Assembly: GCF_000018285.1 (NCBI RefSeq)
Contig: NC_009901.1
Location: 2,727,001-2,791,000, forward strand
Length of the DNA stretch: 64,000 nt
Origin: Shewanella pealeana ATCC 700345
GTDB taxonomy: Bacteria; Pseudomonadota; Gammaproteobacteria; Enterobacterales; Shewanellaceae
Direction: 5' to 3'
Below, in pieces: positions 22,003-30,454 of this stretch (positions within the stretch are counted from its first letter, which is position 1; the number at the start of each line of letters is the position of its first letter). The translations under genes and the position numbers were made by a program. The notes under the pieces are model-generated. The model made no database searches, was not told the origin of the DNA, and saw only the letters and a list, made by a program, of their open reading frames with translations.

Positions 22003-22501
22003 AGCAAGTCCTGTATCGGTAAAAATTGGATAAAAAAAATCGACCTTTAAAAAGTCGATTCAAACTAAGTTATTTTAACATGATACAACTTGATACATTA
22101 ATAGGAATTTTAAAACACTCCTAAATAAATTAGCCTCCGCTCATTTACTTTACCTTCTACATACTCACAAACAAACATCGAAAACAATACAAGCAACCAA
22201 GTAAACATACAGCCAACACCAACAACATATTTGCAATGAGATTGATATTGTAAATATCGCACGTTAGCCATAATTAATTGCATAAAAAAGCACAACCTAT
22301 GTTCATAGCCATTAATGATATTAGCGAAAGAACAACATTTAGACATCCTGTACAACACCCGGTAGAGGTAATCAATGAAGATGTGGGCAGTGTTTAGCAA
22401 TTATTAAAACAGCTTAGCTAACACACAAAACGCGCTGGCTGAGAACAGAAGAAATACCCCCCCGTTCTCAGCTTGTTTCATCAGTTCGGTCTATACAGTG
22501 G
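22003..22501. other. Intergenic region without a supported gene
   Basis: About 500 bp, very AT-rich. A 96-codon minus-strand frame (22110-22400) starts with TTG, has no ribosome site and shows no family features. At 22438-22472 a GCTGAGAAC / GTTCTCAGC hairpin with a C7 loop segment sits 30 bp after the lipoprotein gene and may act in its termination, though it lacks a T-run. Confidence 0.5.
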
Positions 22502-24547
22502 TTAACAGCCCTTTGGAAATATCCAAACTTCAATAGCGCCATCTTTACTGCCAAAGTCATCACCTGATGTGCCTGGGCTCGAAGGTGCCGTATCTTGAGT
22601 GGGCGCACTATTACAGGTCGTAGATGGGATGACCGACCAGCTTCCGCCACCAGCTCCGGCTCCATCATCGCCGGCACCACCGCCTCCATAACCACCACCG
22701 CCGCCACCGCCGCCAGAAGCACTAAAGCTATCATCTGCATTGCCGCCTCTGCCGTTTGAACCGACCCCAGGGTCGCCATTTACCCACTCACTATTAGCGC
22801 CTAAAAATCCTTGTCCGCCTTGGCCACCAATACCATCTTTGCCGTCATTGGCGCCATTTCCACCATTGCCCCATTCATCGGTGCTACCACCGTCTGCAAC
22901 ATCAATAATGGCTTGGCCTACGCCAATGGTTCCTTGGCCTATGATTGATGAGGCTGCAACGCCACCAGCACCACCATCTGTGCCATCGTTCAGCCATCCA
23001 GACGAGTCACCACCTCCACCACCGCCGGCAATAAGTATGACATCGTCTTCAAGTGAAGCTGGGCTAGTTTCTGCAATCATAACCAGTGTCGAAGAGCCAC
23101 CGTCACCATCGATATTACTCAGTGTGCCATTTTCACCGATGAAGAAGTTGAATGATGTTTGCCCATAATCGTCTAGGAAATGAGATAACGTCGTGACTGT
23201 CGAGGCAAAACCACTCTTACCACCATCACCACCAGAGGTCCAGAGCCCACCACTAGAACCAATGCCACCTTCTCCTCCCCAAGCTAAAATGGCCATAGGC
23301 GTATCGTTGTCCAGAGTGGTATCAAAAGATGCGCTAACCTGGCTGAAGATATCAACCAGATTAACAGAGGTAACCAGATCTGAGGCATCTATTGCTTCAC
23401 AGCTAGTTATTGGCGTGCCGCCATCAACTCCACCATACTCGGTGCTACAAACTTCTTTATCAACGGCTGGCAATAAACATTTATAGACGGTGTTGCCATC
23501 ATCGGTAACATCCTGCTTAACCGAATCGCATGGGTCAGACTCGGCAACGGCTGTTGAATTACAAAAACCAACAGAGGTGATATCGCAAATGCCTCCATCT
23601 ATCCATGTCGCGCCAACAAGATTAGCGTTATCAAAATCTGTATCCGTGACGGTCGCATTATCAAGGTCTGCTGGAGATAATTGTGCGCTGGAAAAATAAG
23701 CCCCACTCAGATTGGCATTACTAAGATCTGCATAGGTCATTTCCGAACCACGAAAGTCACCCTTGCTCATATCGGCGCCACTAAAATTGGTTCCGGTAAG
23801 CGTTGATTCGAAAAGGTCGACATTGGTTAATATGGCATCAGTTAAATCCGCGCCGGAAAGATCTGCAAATGTGAGTGTTGCATTATCCAGGTCTGCGCCT
23901 GACAAATCACAATTCTTGCATGCGTTGGTGGAAATAAGCGTAGTCACATTGTCATCTGTAGTATCGGCATAAGCAGGACTTATCAGGACATTACCGATGG
24001 TACTCAGTAGTTTGGAAACAATCGAATAATTAACGCTATTTGCTTCTGGCTGCGAACCACTATCTGGCGTCGTCACTAAGAAGGTCGTATCTGTGCTATC
24101 TACATGCTGACCGTGGGTCAGTACTAGTTGAAACTCCCCCGCAGGTATGACGGCCGAGACGCACTCATCATTGGCTGTAATGCTAAGCACTTCCTCGCCA
24201 CTGCTATTATTAAGCACCATAGAGTGATTTGAATTGCTGTTACCATCTTCATAGCAAAATGTATGCTTGAGGGGACGCGAATATTGGTAAGGTATGAGAT
24301 CAGAGCCTGTCTCGCCATTAGAGTCATCTTCTACCGTTGCCGACGGTGGCTCAAGAAATAAAGCAACGGTACCTTGTTCGGGGCTGGCTCGTAAACGACT
24401 ATTATTGGCAAAGTCCTTTTCGGTTAAAAGGCCTGATTGTATTTGAGTCTCATTGTCGTTGCTATCACAAGCAGTGACAAAGGTGAGAGAAAATGTTAAC
24501 GCTAACAACGCGTTAAACTTGCTGCGGTAATCATTGATAGTCTGCAC
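22502..24547 (-). CDS. Lipoprotein with pentapeptide repeats and glycine-rich C-terminal domain
   Basis: 681 aa from a GTG at 24547, preceded by AAGGA at proper spacing. Residues 10-27 form a lipoprotein signal ending in FVTAC, so the mature protein should be lipidated at Cys27. Residues about 210-330 are pentapeptide repeats of A(D/N)LSX type (DLSGADLDNATLTFADLSGADLTD), predicted to form a right-handed beta-helix. From about 415 to the end the sequence is extremely glycine-rich (GGEGGIGSSGGLW, AGGGGGGDSSG, GGGGGGGGYGGGGAGDDGAGAGGG), resembling the Gly-rich domain found in some surface proteins, and ends with a terminal cysteine. The combination is unusual. Surface display is an inference. 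No linked export genes are nearby. Confidence 0.85.
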   Translation of the reverse strand: MQTINDYRSKFNALLALTFSLTFVTACDSNDNETQIQSGLLTEKDFANNSRLRASPEQGTVALFLEPPSATVEDDSNGETGSDLIPYQYSRPLKHTFCYEDGNSNSNHSMVLNNSSGEEVLSITANDECVSAVIPAGEFQLVLTHGQHVDSTDTTFLVTTPDSGSQPEANSVNYSIVSKLLSTIGNVLISPAYADTTDDNVTTLISTNACKNCDLSGADLDNATLTFADLSGADLTDAILTNVDLFESTLTGTNFSGADMSKGDFRGSEMTYADLSNANLSGAYFSSAQLSPADLDNATVTDTDFDNANLVGATWIDGGICDITSVGFCNSTAVAESDPCDSVKQDVTDDGNTVYKCLLPAVDKEVCSTEYGGVDGGTPITSCEAIDASDLVTSVNLVDIFSQVSASFDTTLDNDTPMAILAWGGEGGIGSSGGLWTSGGDGGKSGFASTVTTLSHFLDDYGQTSFNFFIGENGTLSNIDGDGGSSTLVMIAETSPASLEDDVILIAGGGGGGDSSGWLNDGTDGGAGGVAASSIIGQGTIGVGQAIIDVADGGSTDEWGNGGNGANDGKDGIGGQGGQGFLGANSEWVNGDPGVGSNGRGGNADDSFSASGGGGGGGGYGGGGAGDDGAGAGGGSWSVIPSTTCNSAPTQDTAPSSPGTSGDDFGSKDGAIEVWIFPKGC

Positions 24548-24845
24548 GTTATTTTCCTTATAATGGAACAGAACTTCGGAAGTTGTAGATTTTTATGAAG
24601 TTGTAATAATGGGCTATCCATAAGCCTTTGGTGAGCGGGGCATTGTTCTTTTTAGATAGTGAATTAGAGTGTTGTTTTAGTCAACCTTACATGAGAATAA
24701 GTAACCAATTGAATTGTGTGTTCATCTTGATGTATTCATTCGCATCTATGACCTCCCCCCTATGCTTCATCAACATTATCAAGGTGGTTATTAAACCAGC
24801 ATTGAAGATGGGGCTGTGTTTACTGTCGGCTAAATACTATTGGGA
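24548..24845. other. Intergenic region at the distal end of the integron array
   Basis: No supported gene. The 104-codon plus-strand frame here overlaps the next gene antisense and has no good start. If the last cassette has an attC it should lie at about 24750-24850, but I could not find a convincing one; the array may have been cut here. Confidence 0.45.
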
Positions 24846-25160
24846 TTATAAATGTAAAAAAACTATCAAATTTCCGCCAACTAACAAAAACCTTAGCAAG
24901 TTACCCTTGCTTGAGAGGTTATCATCATTAAGCGACCTGTAGTCTGCTTTTAGTATAAGTACCAGAAACTTAAAAGAATTGCTGATGGTGTTATTTTTGA
25001 TAAGTTGAAGCTTTCCCGGCTCAAGCCAAACCAGTGGGTGATTGGGCTCGATGAGATTCAAAACACTTTTAGCCTCCAACAAATACCAGACTGATAAAGG
25101 AAGCAACGAAAGGCAGAGTAATGGCCAAATTAAGTTAAAAAACTCACTCAAACTTTCCAT
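24846..25160 (-). CDS. Small membrane protein in integron cassette (UspB-like layout)
   Basis: About 104 aa from ATG 25160, directly after the preceding attC. The first 20 residues are a membrane anchor (NLIWPLLCLSLLPLSVWYLL). A soluble middle contains PNHPLVWLEPGKL, and the C-terminus is hydrophobic again (LLRFLLVGGNLIVFLHL). This two-anchor layout recalls universal stress protein B, but the identity is weak. AAGG touches the ATG, an atypical spacing; a TTG three codons later would fit better. Function unknown. Confidence 0.55.
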   Translation of the reverse strand: MESLSEFFNLIWPLLCLSLLPLSVWYLLEAKSVLNLIEPNHPLVWLEPGKLQLIKNNTISNSFKFLVLILKADYRSLNDDNLSSKGNLLRFLLVGGNLIVFLHL

Positions 25161-25168
25161 CCTTAGAA

Positions 25169-25268
25169 ACATAACGCCCTCATAAGCCGAGAATAATACT
25201 GGCACAATTTGTTGCGCCGTTTTCTTTTGAAACAAATTTGATAGCGTGACTCGATGGGCTTGCTATAT
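25169..25268 (-). other. attC site 4 of the integron array
   Basis: Read on the minus strand: R''-like ATATAGC overlapping the end of the preceding gene, AAGCCCAT / ATGAGGGC-type arms, and R'-like GTTATGT at 25169-25175. The R'' core deviates from RYYYAAC by one base (G for A). The 100-bp length equals the other three sites. Confidence 0.6.
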
Positions 25269-25703
25269 TTCGCTAGTAACAACCTGAATAACAATTAACA
25301 GAAATACAACTATCAACATAAAGAAATATGGCATTTTATATTTTCGAAAAGTTCTACTGTCACCCGCGGAAGTAATCAAATGTAATAATCTTGAAGACAC
25401 GCTAATTGGTTTGTTCTTCAGCGTTCCCCCTGAAGCGATCTTGCGCACCTTTGCAGAAACAAATTTACCACCAAAATGTTTTAAGTCGGCTGCAATGTCA
25501 ATTTTCGATTGTTCAATGATTGCTTCATTGAGAGGAAGTTCGCGCGTAATACGTAAATATCTTTTCCCACCGTCAAGAATTCTAACTTCAAATTCTGCAT
25601 GTTCAACGCGCTCATGCAACTTTCTAAAACCGCCACGAAGAGCTAATTCAGACTTGAATTCAAATACAAAGTGTATTGTTTGATTAGAATCTGGTTCAAA
25701 CAT
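25263..25703 (-). CDS. Cassette protein: RraB-like domain plus C-terminal membrane anchor
   Basis: 146 aa. Residues 8-80 (HFVFEFKSELALRGGFRKL, then FEVRILDGGKRYLRITRELP and EAIIEQSKIDIAADLKHFGGKF) follow the pattern of the ferredoxin-like RraB fold, which in E. coli inhibits RNase E. The rest is a linker and one membrane segment (about residues 125-142). The RraB relation is by pattern only. It lies between attC sites, so it is a mobile cassette gene. Confidence 0.6.
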   Translation of the reverse strand: MFEPDSNQTIHFVFEFKSELALRGGFRKLHERVEHAEFEVRILDGGKRYLRITRELPLNEAIIEQSKIDIAADLKHFGGKFVSAKVRKIASGGTLKNKPISVSSRLLHLITSAGDSRTFRKYKMPYFFMLIVVFLLIVIQVVTSEI

Positions 25704-25738
25704 ATAAATTTAACCAGCACTCCGTAGTTAAATAATAA

Positions 25739-25837
25739 ATATAACGCCTGGCTAATGAGTAAACCCAATTCTGGCGGGCGATTTACACCGCAAATGGCAT
25801 GGCAGCGTTGTGAATCTAATTTAATTGCTTGTTATAA
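25739..25837 (-). other. attC site 3 of the integron array
   Basis: Minus-strand reading: TTATAAC (R'') containing the stop codon of the GNAT gene, internal pair AATTGGGTTTACTC, and GCGTTATAT (R' core) at 25739-25745. Length 99 bp. Confidence 0.75.
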
Positions 25838-26257
25838 CTCCTTCACTAAACAGTATGTTACATGACCTTTGGGATAATCAGGCAATTCACCAAAAACTTT
25901 GTATCCACGCTTCTCATAAAATGGTTTTGCTTGAAAGCTAAGAGTTTCTGTACGCATATAGCCAAAGCCTTTTTCTTTGGCAAAGTTTTCCGCTGCATCC
26001 ATTAATTTACTTCCAACGCCTTGTCCTCTGGTTTCGTCAGATAACCATAACAGCTCGAGGATACAATAATTCCAGAAAGCTACCGCTCTTATACCTCCAA
26101 CGACTTTTCCATTTTCATCTTTAGCAAATGCAGCAAATTTAGTATCAGGTTCGAAAACCACATCGTCTGAAATGTACTTTTGGTTATAGGACTGAATACC
26201 TTTACTTATAGTTTCAAGATCTTTTTTATTAGGAGAGGTTGTTACTTCGATGTTCAT
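25832..26257 (-). CDS. GNAT acetyltransferase in integron cassette
   Basis: 141 aa. The acetyl-CoA signature LLWLSDETRGQGVGSKLMDAAENFAKEKGFGYM and the C-terminal QAKPFYEKRGYKVFGELPDYPKGH are typical of small single-domain GNAT enzymes frequent in integron cassettes. Substrate unknown. Its stop codon lies within the attC that follows, the usual compact cassette arrangement. Confidence 0.85.
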   Translation of the reverse strand: MNIEVTTSPNKKDLETISKGIQSYNQKYISDDVVFEPDTKFAAFAKDENGKVVGGIRAVAFWNYCILELLWLSDETRGQGVGSKLMDAAENFAKEKGFGYMRTETLSFQAKPFYEKRGYKVFGELPDYPKGHVTYCLVKEL

Positions 26258-26278
26258 TTCTGCATCCGTGCTAGTGAG

Positions 26279-26376
26279 TTATGACGCCCCATTCAGAGGC
26301 AAATGATTATTGGCTAGAATAGCGACGCAGGAGCAAAGGCAACTGTTATTTTTCCTGCTGAAATGGTTTGTTAGAT
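26279..26376 (-). other. attC site 2 of the integron array
   Basis: Minus-strand reading: ATCTAAC (R'') containing the stop of the hydrolase gene, and a GCGTCATAAC right end (R' core with T to C change). The central block ggcaaatgattattggc / tagaatagcgacg is shared with attC site 1. Length 98 bp. Confidence 0.75.
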
Positions 26377-27312
26377 ATTCTCTTTTATAAAATTAAGAAT
26401 TTCATTGTGAATGTTTGAGTTCGTACCATGCCCAATGTTTTCATATGTATTAAAAACAACATTTACATTATTTTCTTTGTATATTTCTTGGCATTTAGCC
26501 CAACGGTCAGGTTGCATCTTTTCACCTAAAGTCGAGTGTATAACTTTTCTTTCCAGATCTGAGTACGCATCATCATATTCAACAGCGTCATTAGTGTCGT
26601 TTTCGCCCATGAATAAGAATTGAGGCAAGGAAGCCCATTGGGTTTTGTTAAAATCAGTACCTGTAATCTTTTTAAAATCATTGACACCAAGAGGGTAATC
26701 TAAAACCTCATCAGAGACATTATCTATAGGTAACATTAAAATCCCATTTAATCCACCAGCAACAACTAACTGAAGACTATCAGGATGTAACATAGAAAAG
26801 CGGTTAGCCAGACTTCCAGAAGCAGAAAAACCAGTTAAAATTACTTTTTCATGCACTTTCACAGAATGGTTGGTGAGTTCCTTTTTGGCTTGAGAAATCA
26901 TTGCTAGTAATTGTAGGTCTAACCTTTTTAAGTCTCCTGATTTTACTAACAACGTATCTCGATCTAATGCATGAGTATATATTTCCCAATCTGTTTTTGG
27001 ACGTGGAAAAATTGGAATAAGTATTGGTGAGTTTAGCTTTTTTGCTACCCATGGGCCTACAGCATTTCCCACTATAGCTTTTTTTGCGCTTTTGTAATGT
27101 ACATCAAAATCATCAGAAATAACGCCAGTATTGTTCGTTTCAACCACCAAGTAATTTGTGTCGATACTCGCTGGGATCTTTAATAAGAACGGAAAGGAAA
27201 AGCCTTTTTTTGGTTCAGCCTTAACCTCAATAATTTTTTCTGCATAGCTACCGTTACTTATTAATATAAGAAACAAAACTGCACTTTTTTTAATTAACTT
27301 CTCAAATAACAT
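26371..27312 (-). CDS. Secreted alpha/beta-hydrolase in integron cassette
   Basis: 313 aa with a Sec signal peptide (residues 1-24, ending NGSYAE). The nucleophile elbow is GFSASG near residue 166; the C-terminal GHGTNSN supplies a candidate catalytic His and GENDTND a candidate Asp, so the triad looks complete. Substrate unknown. AAGGAGG precedes the ATG. It is one of the larger cassette genes in this array and carries its own ribosome site. Confidence 0.8.
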   Translation of the reverse strand: MLFEKLIKKSAVLFLILISNGSYAEKIIEVKAEPKKGFSFPFLLKIPASIDTNYLVVETNNTGVISDDFDVHYKSAKKAIVGNAVGPWVAKKLNSPILIPIFPRPKTDWEIYTHALDRDTLLVKSGDLKRLDLQLLAMISQAKKELTNHSVKVHEKVILTGFSASGSLANRFSMLHPDSLQLVVAGGLNGILMLPIDNVSDEVLDYPLGVNDFKKITGTDFNKTQWASLPQFLFMGENDTNDAVEYDDAYSDLERKVIHSTLGEKMQPDRWAKCQEIYKENNVNVVFNTYENIGHGTNSNIHNEILNFIKENI

Positions 27313-27332
27313 GGTGACTCCTCCTTGAGAAC

Positions 27333-27430
27333 ACTTAACGCCTCACTAAGAGGCAAATGATTATTGGCTAGAATAGCGACGATGGAGCAACAACCAACTG
27401 TCACTTGTCCTTTTGAGTGCCTTGTTATGT
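27333..27430 (-). other. attC site 1 of the integron array
   Basis: Minus-strand reading: ACATAAC (R'') overlapping the stop of the first cassette gene, arms AAGGCACTCAAAAGG / CCTCTTAGTGAGG, and GTTAAGT (R', exact GTTRRRY) at the right end. Length 98 bp. The best-preserved site of the array. Confidence 0.85.
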
Positions 27431-27655
27431 GTTTGATACACCGTCGAATTTTTTATATAAGTAATAAACAAAAGAAGCATTTATACTACCAAAAACAGCT
27501 ATTAATTTAACTAACATTCCAGTTTGAGGTGCATTTGCATAAATAAAACCTACTGCAAAAAATGAAATGGCCACTAAAACAAATGCCAAAACCATCGCGA
27601 GTTTAAAGTCGCTTTTATTATCTCTAATTTTAACTGTATCCATTACATTTGACAT
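27425..27655 (-). CDS. Small membrane protein, first integron cassette
   Basis: About 76 aa from the ATG at 27655, 6 nt after AAGG; an ATG at 27661 touches the same AAGG. It has two membrane segments (LAMVLAFVLVAISFFAVGFIYA and MLVKLIAVFGSINASFVYYLY) with a short loop. Family not recognised. As the cassette next to attI it would be the most recently gained one and the best expressed if the integron promoter still works. Confidence 0.65.
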   Translation of the reverse strand: MSNVMDTVKIRDNKSDFKLAMVLAFVLVAISFFAVGFIYANAPQTGMLVKLIAVFGSINASFVYYLYKKFDGVSNT

Positions 27656-27836
27656 ATCCATCCTTAGTTTGAGAAACACAAAACATTTGTATAGTGCGCA
27701 TGCGCGTTTATTAAACCGATTATTTAAATCAACATCAAGCTAAGCACATGATACTAAGTGATAAATACTTCCCCCTCAAGTAAAAGTGCGCATAATTCAT
27801 GCAAGTTTTTCATACTTGATCGTTCAAAGTAGATGG
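27656..27836. other. Probable attI / Pc region
   Basis: By position between the first cassette and the divergent intI remnant this should hold attI and the cassette promoter. A GTTTTGT-like core lies at about 27680-27690 on the minus strand. I cannot define the site exactly. Confidence 0.4.
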
Positions 27837-27856
27837 TACTGTATAAATAAACAGCA
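27837..27856 (+). promoter_or_regulatory. LexA (SOS) box before the intI remnant
   Basis: TACTGTATAAATAAACAGCA contains CTG-N10-CAG (27839-27854), the gammaproteobacterial LexA consensus. It lies 16 bp before the intI start, as in known SOS-controlled integron integrase genes. Confidence 0.8.
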
Positions 27857-27872
27857 TCAAGAGGTGTTTATC

Positions 27873-27959
27873 ATGACCGCGACCAAAAGTCCTTTCCTTA
27901 TGCAAGTGCGTGAACATATGCGTATGCGGGGTTACAGTATCAAAACTAAATCTAGCTAA
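27873..27959 (+). pseudogene. intI: Integron integrase intI, 5' remnant only
   Basis: 28 codons beginning TKSPFLMQVREHMRMRGYSIKT, the usual N-terminus of integron tyrosine recombinases (SPFLxxVRExMRxRxYSxRT). After KT the frame runs into KSS and a stop; the next 200 bp show no remaining recombinase sequence, so more than 90 percent of the gene has been deleted. Orientation is divergent from the cassettes, the normal integron layout. The integrase activity must be absent unless supplied from elsewhere. Confidence 0.8.
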
Positions 27960-28090
27960 AGCCAAGTCAGTCCAAAATAGGTCGACTAAATAACAAAACT
28001 GTCATTAGCTAATTGTCGGGCGTTTATCGAGTACATTTGTTAGAATCCTTTGCAATTTTTATGGTGGCTATATTTGCTGCCACACTCTGT

Positions 28091-28120
28091 ATGTACGGCA
28101 CTGTTATGTACGGCACTGTT
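28091..28120. repeat. Two tandem 15-bp repeats
   Basis: ATGTACGGCACTGTT occurs twice in a row between the intI remnant and the radical SAM gene. It may mark the deletion junction or be a short local duplication. Confidence 0.8.
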
Positions 28121-28174
28121 TCGAATCATTAATTTTCAGCAGAGTGTTCAGGTTTTACATTTTAAAGGCAGGCT

Positions 28175-30103
28175 ATGACCGTTCTTCTAATGACTCCCCC
28201 CATGACCCAGCTAAATACGCCCTATCCGGCCACGGCGTATTTAACGGGTTTTTTACGCTCTCGAGGTTATGAGGCGGTGCAGCGAGATCCTGCTATTGAG
28301 CTTTTCATAGAGATGATGACTGCGCCAGCGCTGGAGGTTATCCGTCAGCATGTGGAAGAAAACTACGAGCACTTTGAAGACGATGAACTGCCTGATGTTA
28401 TCTTTAACTTTTTAGCTGAGTTTGACCGTTACCATCTAGCGGTAGAACCTGCCATCCGCTTTTTACAGGGTAAAGACCCAAGCCTTGCGGTGCGTATTAA
28501 CTCTCGCCGTTTTTTACCTGAAGGCCCTGCGTTTGATGCGATAGCTCAAATGGAAGCGGTATCTGGCGATGTGTTGCAAGCGGCCTTTGGTAATCTAGGC
28601 GTACAAGATAAAGCTAAGTATCTAGCCACATTGTTTATTAACGATCTGTCTAGCGTCATCACTCAAGGGGTTGATCCCTATTTTGAAGTCAGCCGTTATG
28701 GCGAGAAACTTGCGGCTGCGAATCCAAGCTTTGACAACCTCTACGATACCTTGATGGATGAGCCGAGTTTCAGCTCAGAAATTTTGGAACAATTAGTCGA
28801 GCAGTATCTAGAAGAAACCCAGCCGAGCGTGGTCGCGTTAACCGTGCCCTTCCCTGGCAATATGCTCGGCGCGCTGCGTATCGCGCAAACTTGTAAAGCC
28901 ATCAACCCTGAGATCCCTATTGTTATGGGCGGCGGCTTTATTAACACCGAGCTACGCGCGCTGAAAGATCCTCGAGTGTTTGAGTTTGTTGACTTTATCT
29001 GTCTCGATGACGGCGAGCGACCTTTTATCACCCTGCTTGAATATTTCCAAGGGCAACGTGAAGTCGATGACTTAGTACGAACCTATTTCCTTGCAGAAGA
29101 TGAGAACGGCGAGCCTTACGTACACTTCAATGACAATGCCGAGCTACACGATATCCCGCAAACAGATGTAGGTGCACCTATATACGATGGCCTGCCATTG
29201 GGTGAATATTTGTCACTTTGTGAAATGCTCAACCCAATGCATCGCATTTGGAGTGATGGACGCTGGAATAAGCTCACTATTGCCCATGGCTGTTACTGGC
29301 GTAAATGTAGCTTCTGCGATGTCAGCCTAGATTATATCGACCGCTTTGATGCCGCCGGAGCCGATGTTTTAGTGGATAGAATCGAGCAGCTCATTGAAGA
29401 AACTGGCGAGACAGGTTTTCATTTCGTCGATGAGGCGCTACCTCCAAAGCTTTTGTTTGCACTAGCAAAACGCTTAATTGAGCGCAAAGTGGTGATCAGC
29501 TGGTGGGGCAATATTCGTTTTGAGAGAACATTTAGCCGTGCGCGCTGTCAGTTGTTAGCAGATTCAGGCTGTATCGCAGTAAGCGGCGGGCTTGAGGTCG
29601 CATCAGATCGTCTGCTTAAACTAATGAAAAAAGGTGTCAGTGTTGAGCGAGTAGCTCAAGTCACCAAGGCTTTTAGCGATGCAGGCATCTTGGTTCACGC
29701 CTATTTGATGTATGGTTTCCCAACGCAAACCGAGCAAGAGACGGTCGATTCACTAGAAATGGTGCGTCAGATGATGCAACAAGGTTGTTTCCAGTCTGCC
29801 TACTGGCACCGTTTTGTGGCCACTATCCACAGCCCTATTGGGATCAATCCTGAGCAGTTTGGCATCACCCTTGCCGAGCGGCCAGAGATCTTGTTTGCTG
29901 AAAATGATGTCGACTTTACCGATCCAACCGGTACAGATCATGAAATGCTAGGTGAAGGCCTGCGTAAAGCAATTTACAACTATATGCACGGCATTGGCTT
30001 TGAGCAGCCGATGAGCTTTTGGTTTAACCAGAGCGTAACGCGTACTCAGATGAAAAAAGATTTGATCTCAAAAGCGATTAACAATCTGATTGAAACAGAT
30101 TAA
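28175..30103 (+). CDS. B12-binding-domain radical SAM protein
   Basis: 642 aa. N-terminal part resembles the cobalamin-binding Rossmann domain of B12-dependent radical SAM enzymes (VVALTVPFPGNMLGALRIAQTCKAINPEIPIVMGGGFIN). The cluster motif is HGCYWRKCSFC (C-x4-C-x2-C rather than the usual C-x3-C-x2-C) near residue 370, followed by FHFVDEALPP and SGGLEVASDRLLKLMKKG. The x4 spacing is notable. No partner genes give the substrate. The ATG at 28175 lies 5 nt after AAAGGCAGG. A terminator follows, so it is transcribed alone. Confidence 0.85.
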   Translation: MTVLLMTPPMTQLNTPYPATAYLTGFLRSRGYEAVQRDPAIELFIEMMTAPALEVIRQHVEENYEHFEDDELPDVIFNFLAEFDRYHLAVEPAIRFLQGKDPSLAVRINSRRFLPEGPAFDAIAQMEAVSGDVLQAAFGNLGVQDKAKYLATLFINDLSSVITQGVDPYFEVSRYGEKLAAANPSFDNLYDTLMDEPSFSSEILEQLVEQYLEETQPSVVALTVPFPGNMLGALRIAQTCKAINPEIPIVMGGGFINTELRALKDPRVFEFVDFICLDDGERPFITLLEYFQGQREVDDLVRTYFLAEDENGEPYVHFNDNAELHDIPQTDVGAPIYDGLPLGEYLSLCEMLNPMHRIWSDGRWNKLTIAHGCYWRKCSFCDVSLDYIDRFDAAGADVLVDRIEQLIEETGETGFHFVDEALPPKLLFALAKRLIERKVVISWWGNIRFERTFSRARCQLLADSGCIAVSGGLEVASDRLLKLMKKGVSVERVAQVTKAFSDAGILVHAYLMYGFPTQTEQETVDSLEMVRQMMQQGCFQSAYWHRFVATIHSPIGINPEQFGITLAERPEILFAENDVDFTDPTGTDHEMLGEGLRKAIYNYMHGIGFEQPMSFWFNQSVTRTQMKKDLISKAINNLIETD

Positions 30104-30168
30104 CCACTGCATATCTTAAACAGCTAGTTGCTAATGCGTTTTAGCCTATAGTCGTTCTAATCTAAAGC

Positions 30169-30200
30169 AAGGCCACTTTCATCTAAGAAAGTGGCCTTTT
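30169..30200 (+). terminator. Terminator after the radical SAM gene
   Basis: AAGGCCACTTTC / GAAAGTGGCCTTTT stem-loop about 65 bp past the stop. Confidence 0.85.
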
Positions 30201-30202
30201 GT

Positions 30203-30220
30203 TTATACTGATTGGTATAA
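30203..30220. repeat. Solo copy of the MITE terminus
   Basis: TTATACTGATTGGTATAA, the same as the right terminus of the 8491-8756 element plus two bases, directly after a terminator. A footprint or a single-ended remnant. Confidence 0.7.
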
Positions 30221-30233
30221 TACTTAAGCAAGA

Positions 30234-30416
30234 TTATTCTTTCGCTTTTGATGGCCTACTGTTAATAACACCTAAAAATAAAAATATCACCGATAACAAG
30301 AAAAAACTGGAACTCCCTAGCAGATCTTTCTCGATTAGATTATAAATTAAGGCTAAAAGCATAATCATCGATCCAATAAAATAATGGCTGGATTTTGATA
30401 AAGCATTTTTTTTCAT
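30234..30416 (-). CDS. Small membrane protein, 60 aa
   Basis: GGAG lies 5 nt before the ATG. Two hydrophobic stretches (HYFIGSMIMLLALIYNLIE and GSSSFFLLSVIFLFLGVIN) with a charged turn between suggest a two-pass membrane protein. Basic N-terminus. Not recognised. It follows the secreted hydrolase gene on the same strand with 38 bp between. Confidence 0.6.
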   Translation of the reverse strand: MKKNALSKSSHYFIGSMIMLLALIYNLIEKDLLGSSSFFLLSVIFLFLGVINSRPSKAKE

Positions 30417-30454
30417 GTCGACTCCATTCTGAGTATATGCATTTCAGTGACTTG

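Noticed and set aside
22110..22400. 96-codon minus-strand frame with several hydrophobic stretches
   Set aside because: TTG start with no ribosome site, cysteine- and tyrosine-rich composition of AT-rich noncoding DNA, no family features.
22740..23699. Proline-rich plus-strand frames opposite the Gly-rich lipoprotein
   Set aside because: Antisense shadows of glycine codons (GGN read as CCN); the lipoprotein frame has a signal peptide and a ribosome site.
24740..24850. A fifth attC after the last cassette gene
   Set aside because: No RYYYAAC/GTTRRRY pair with complementary arms could be found at the expected spacing.
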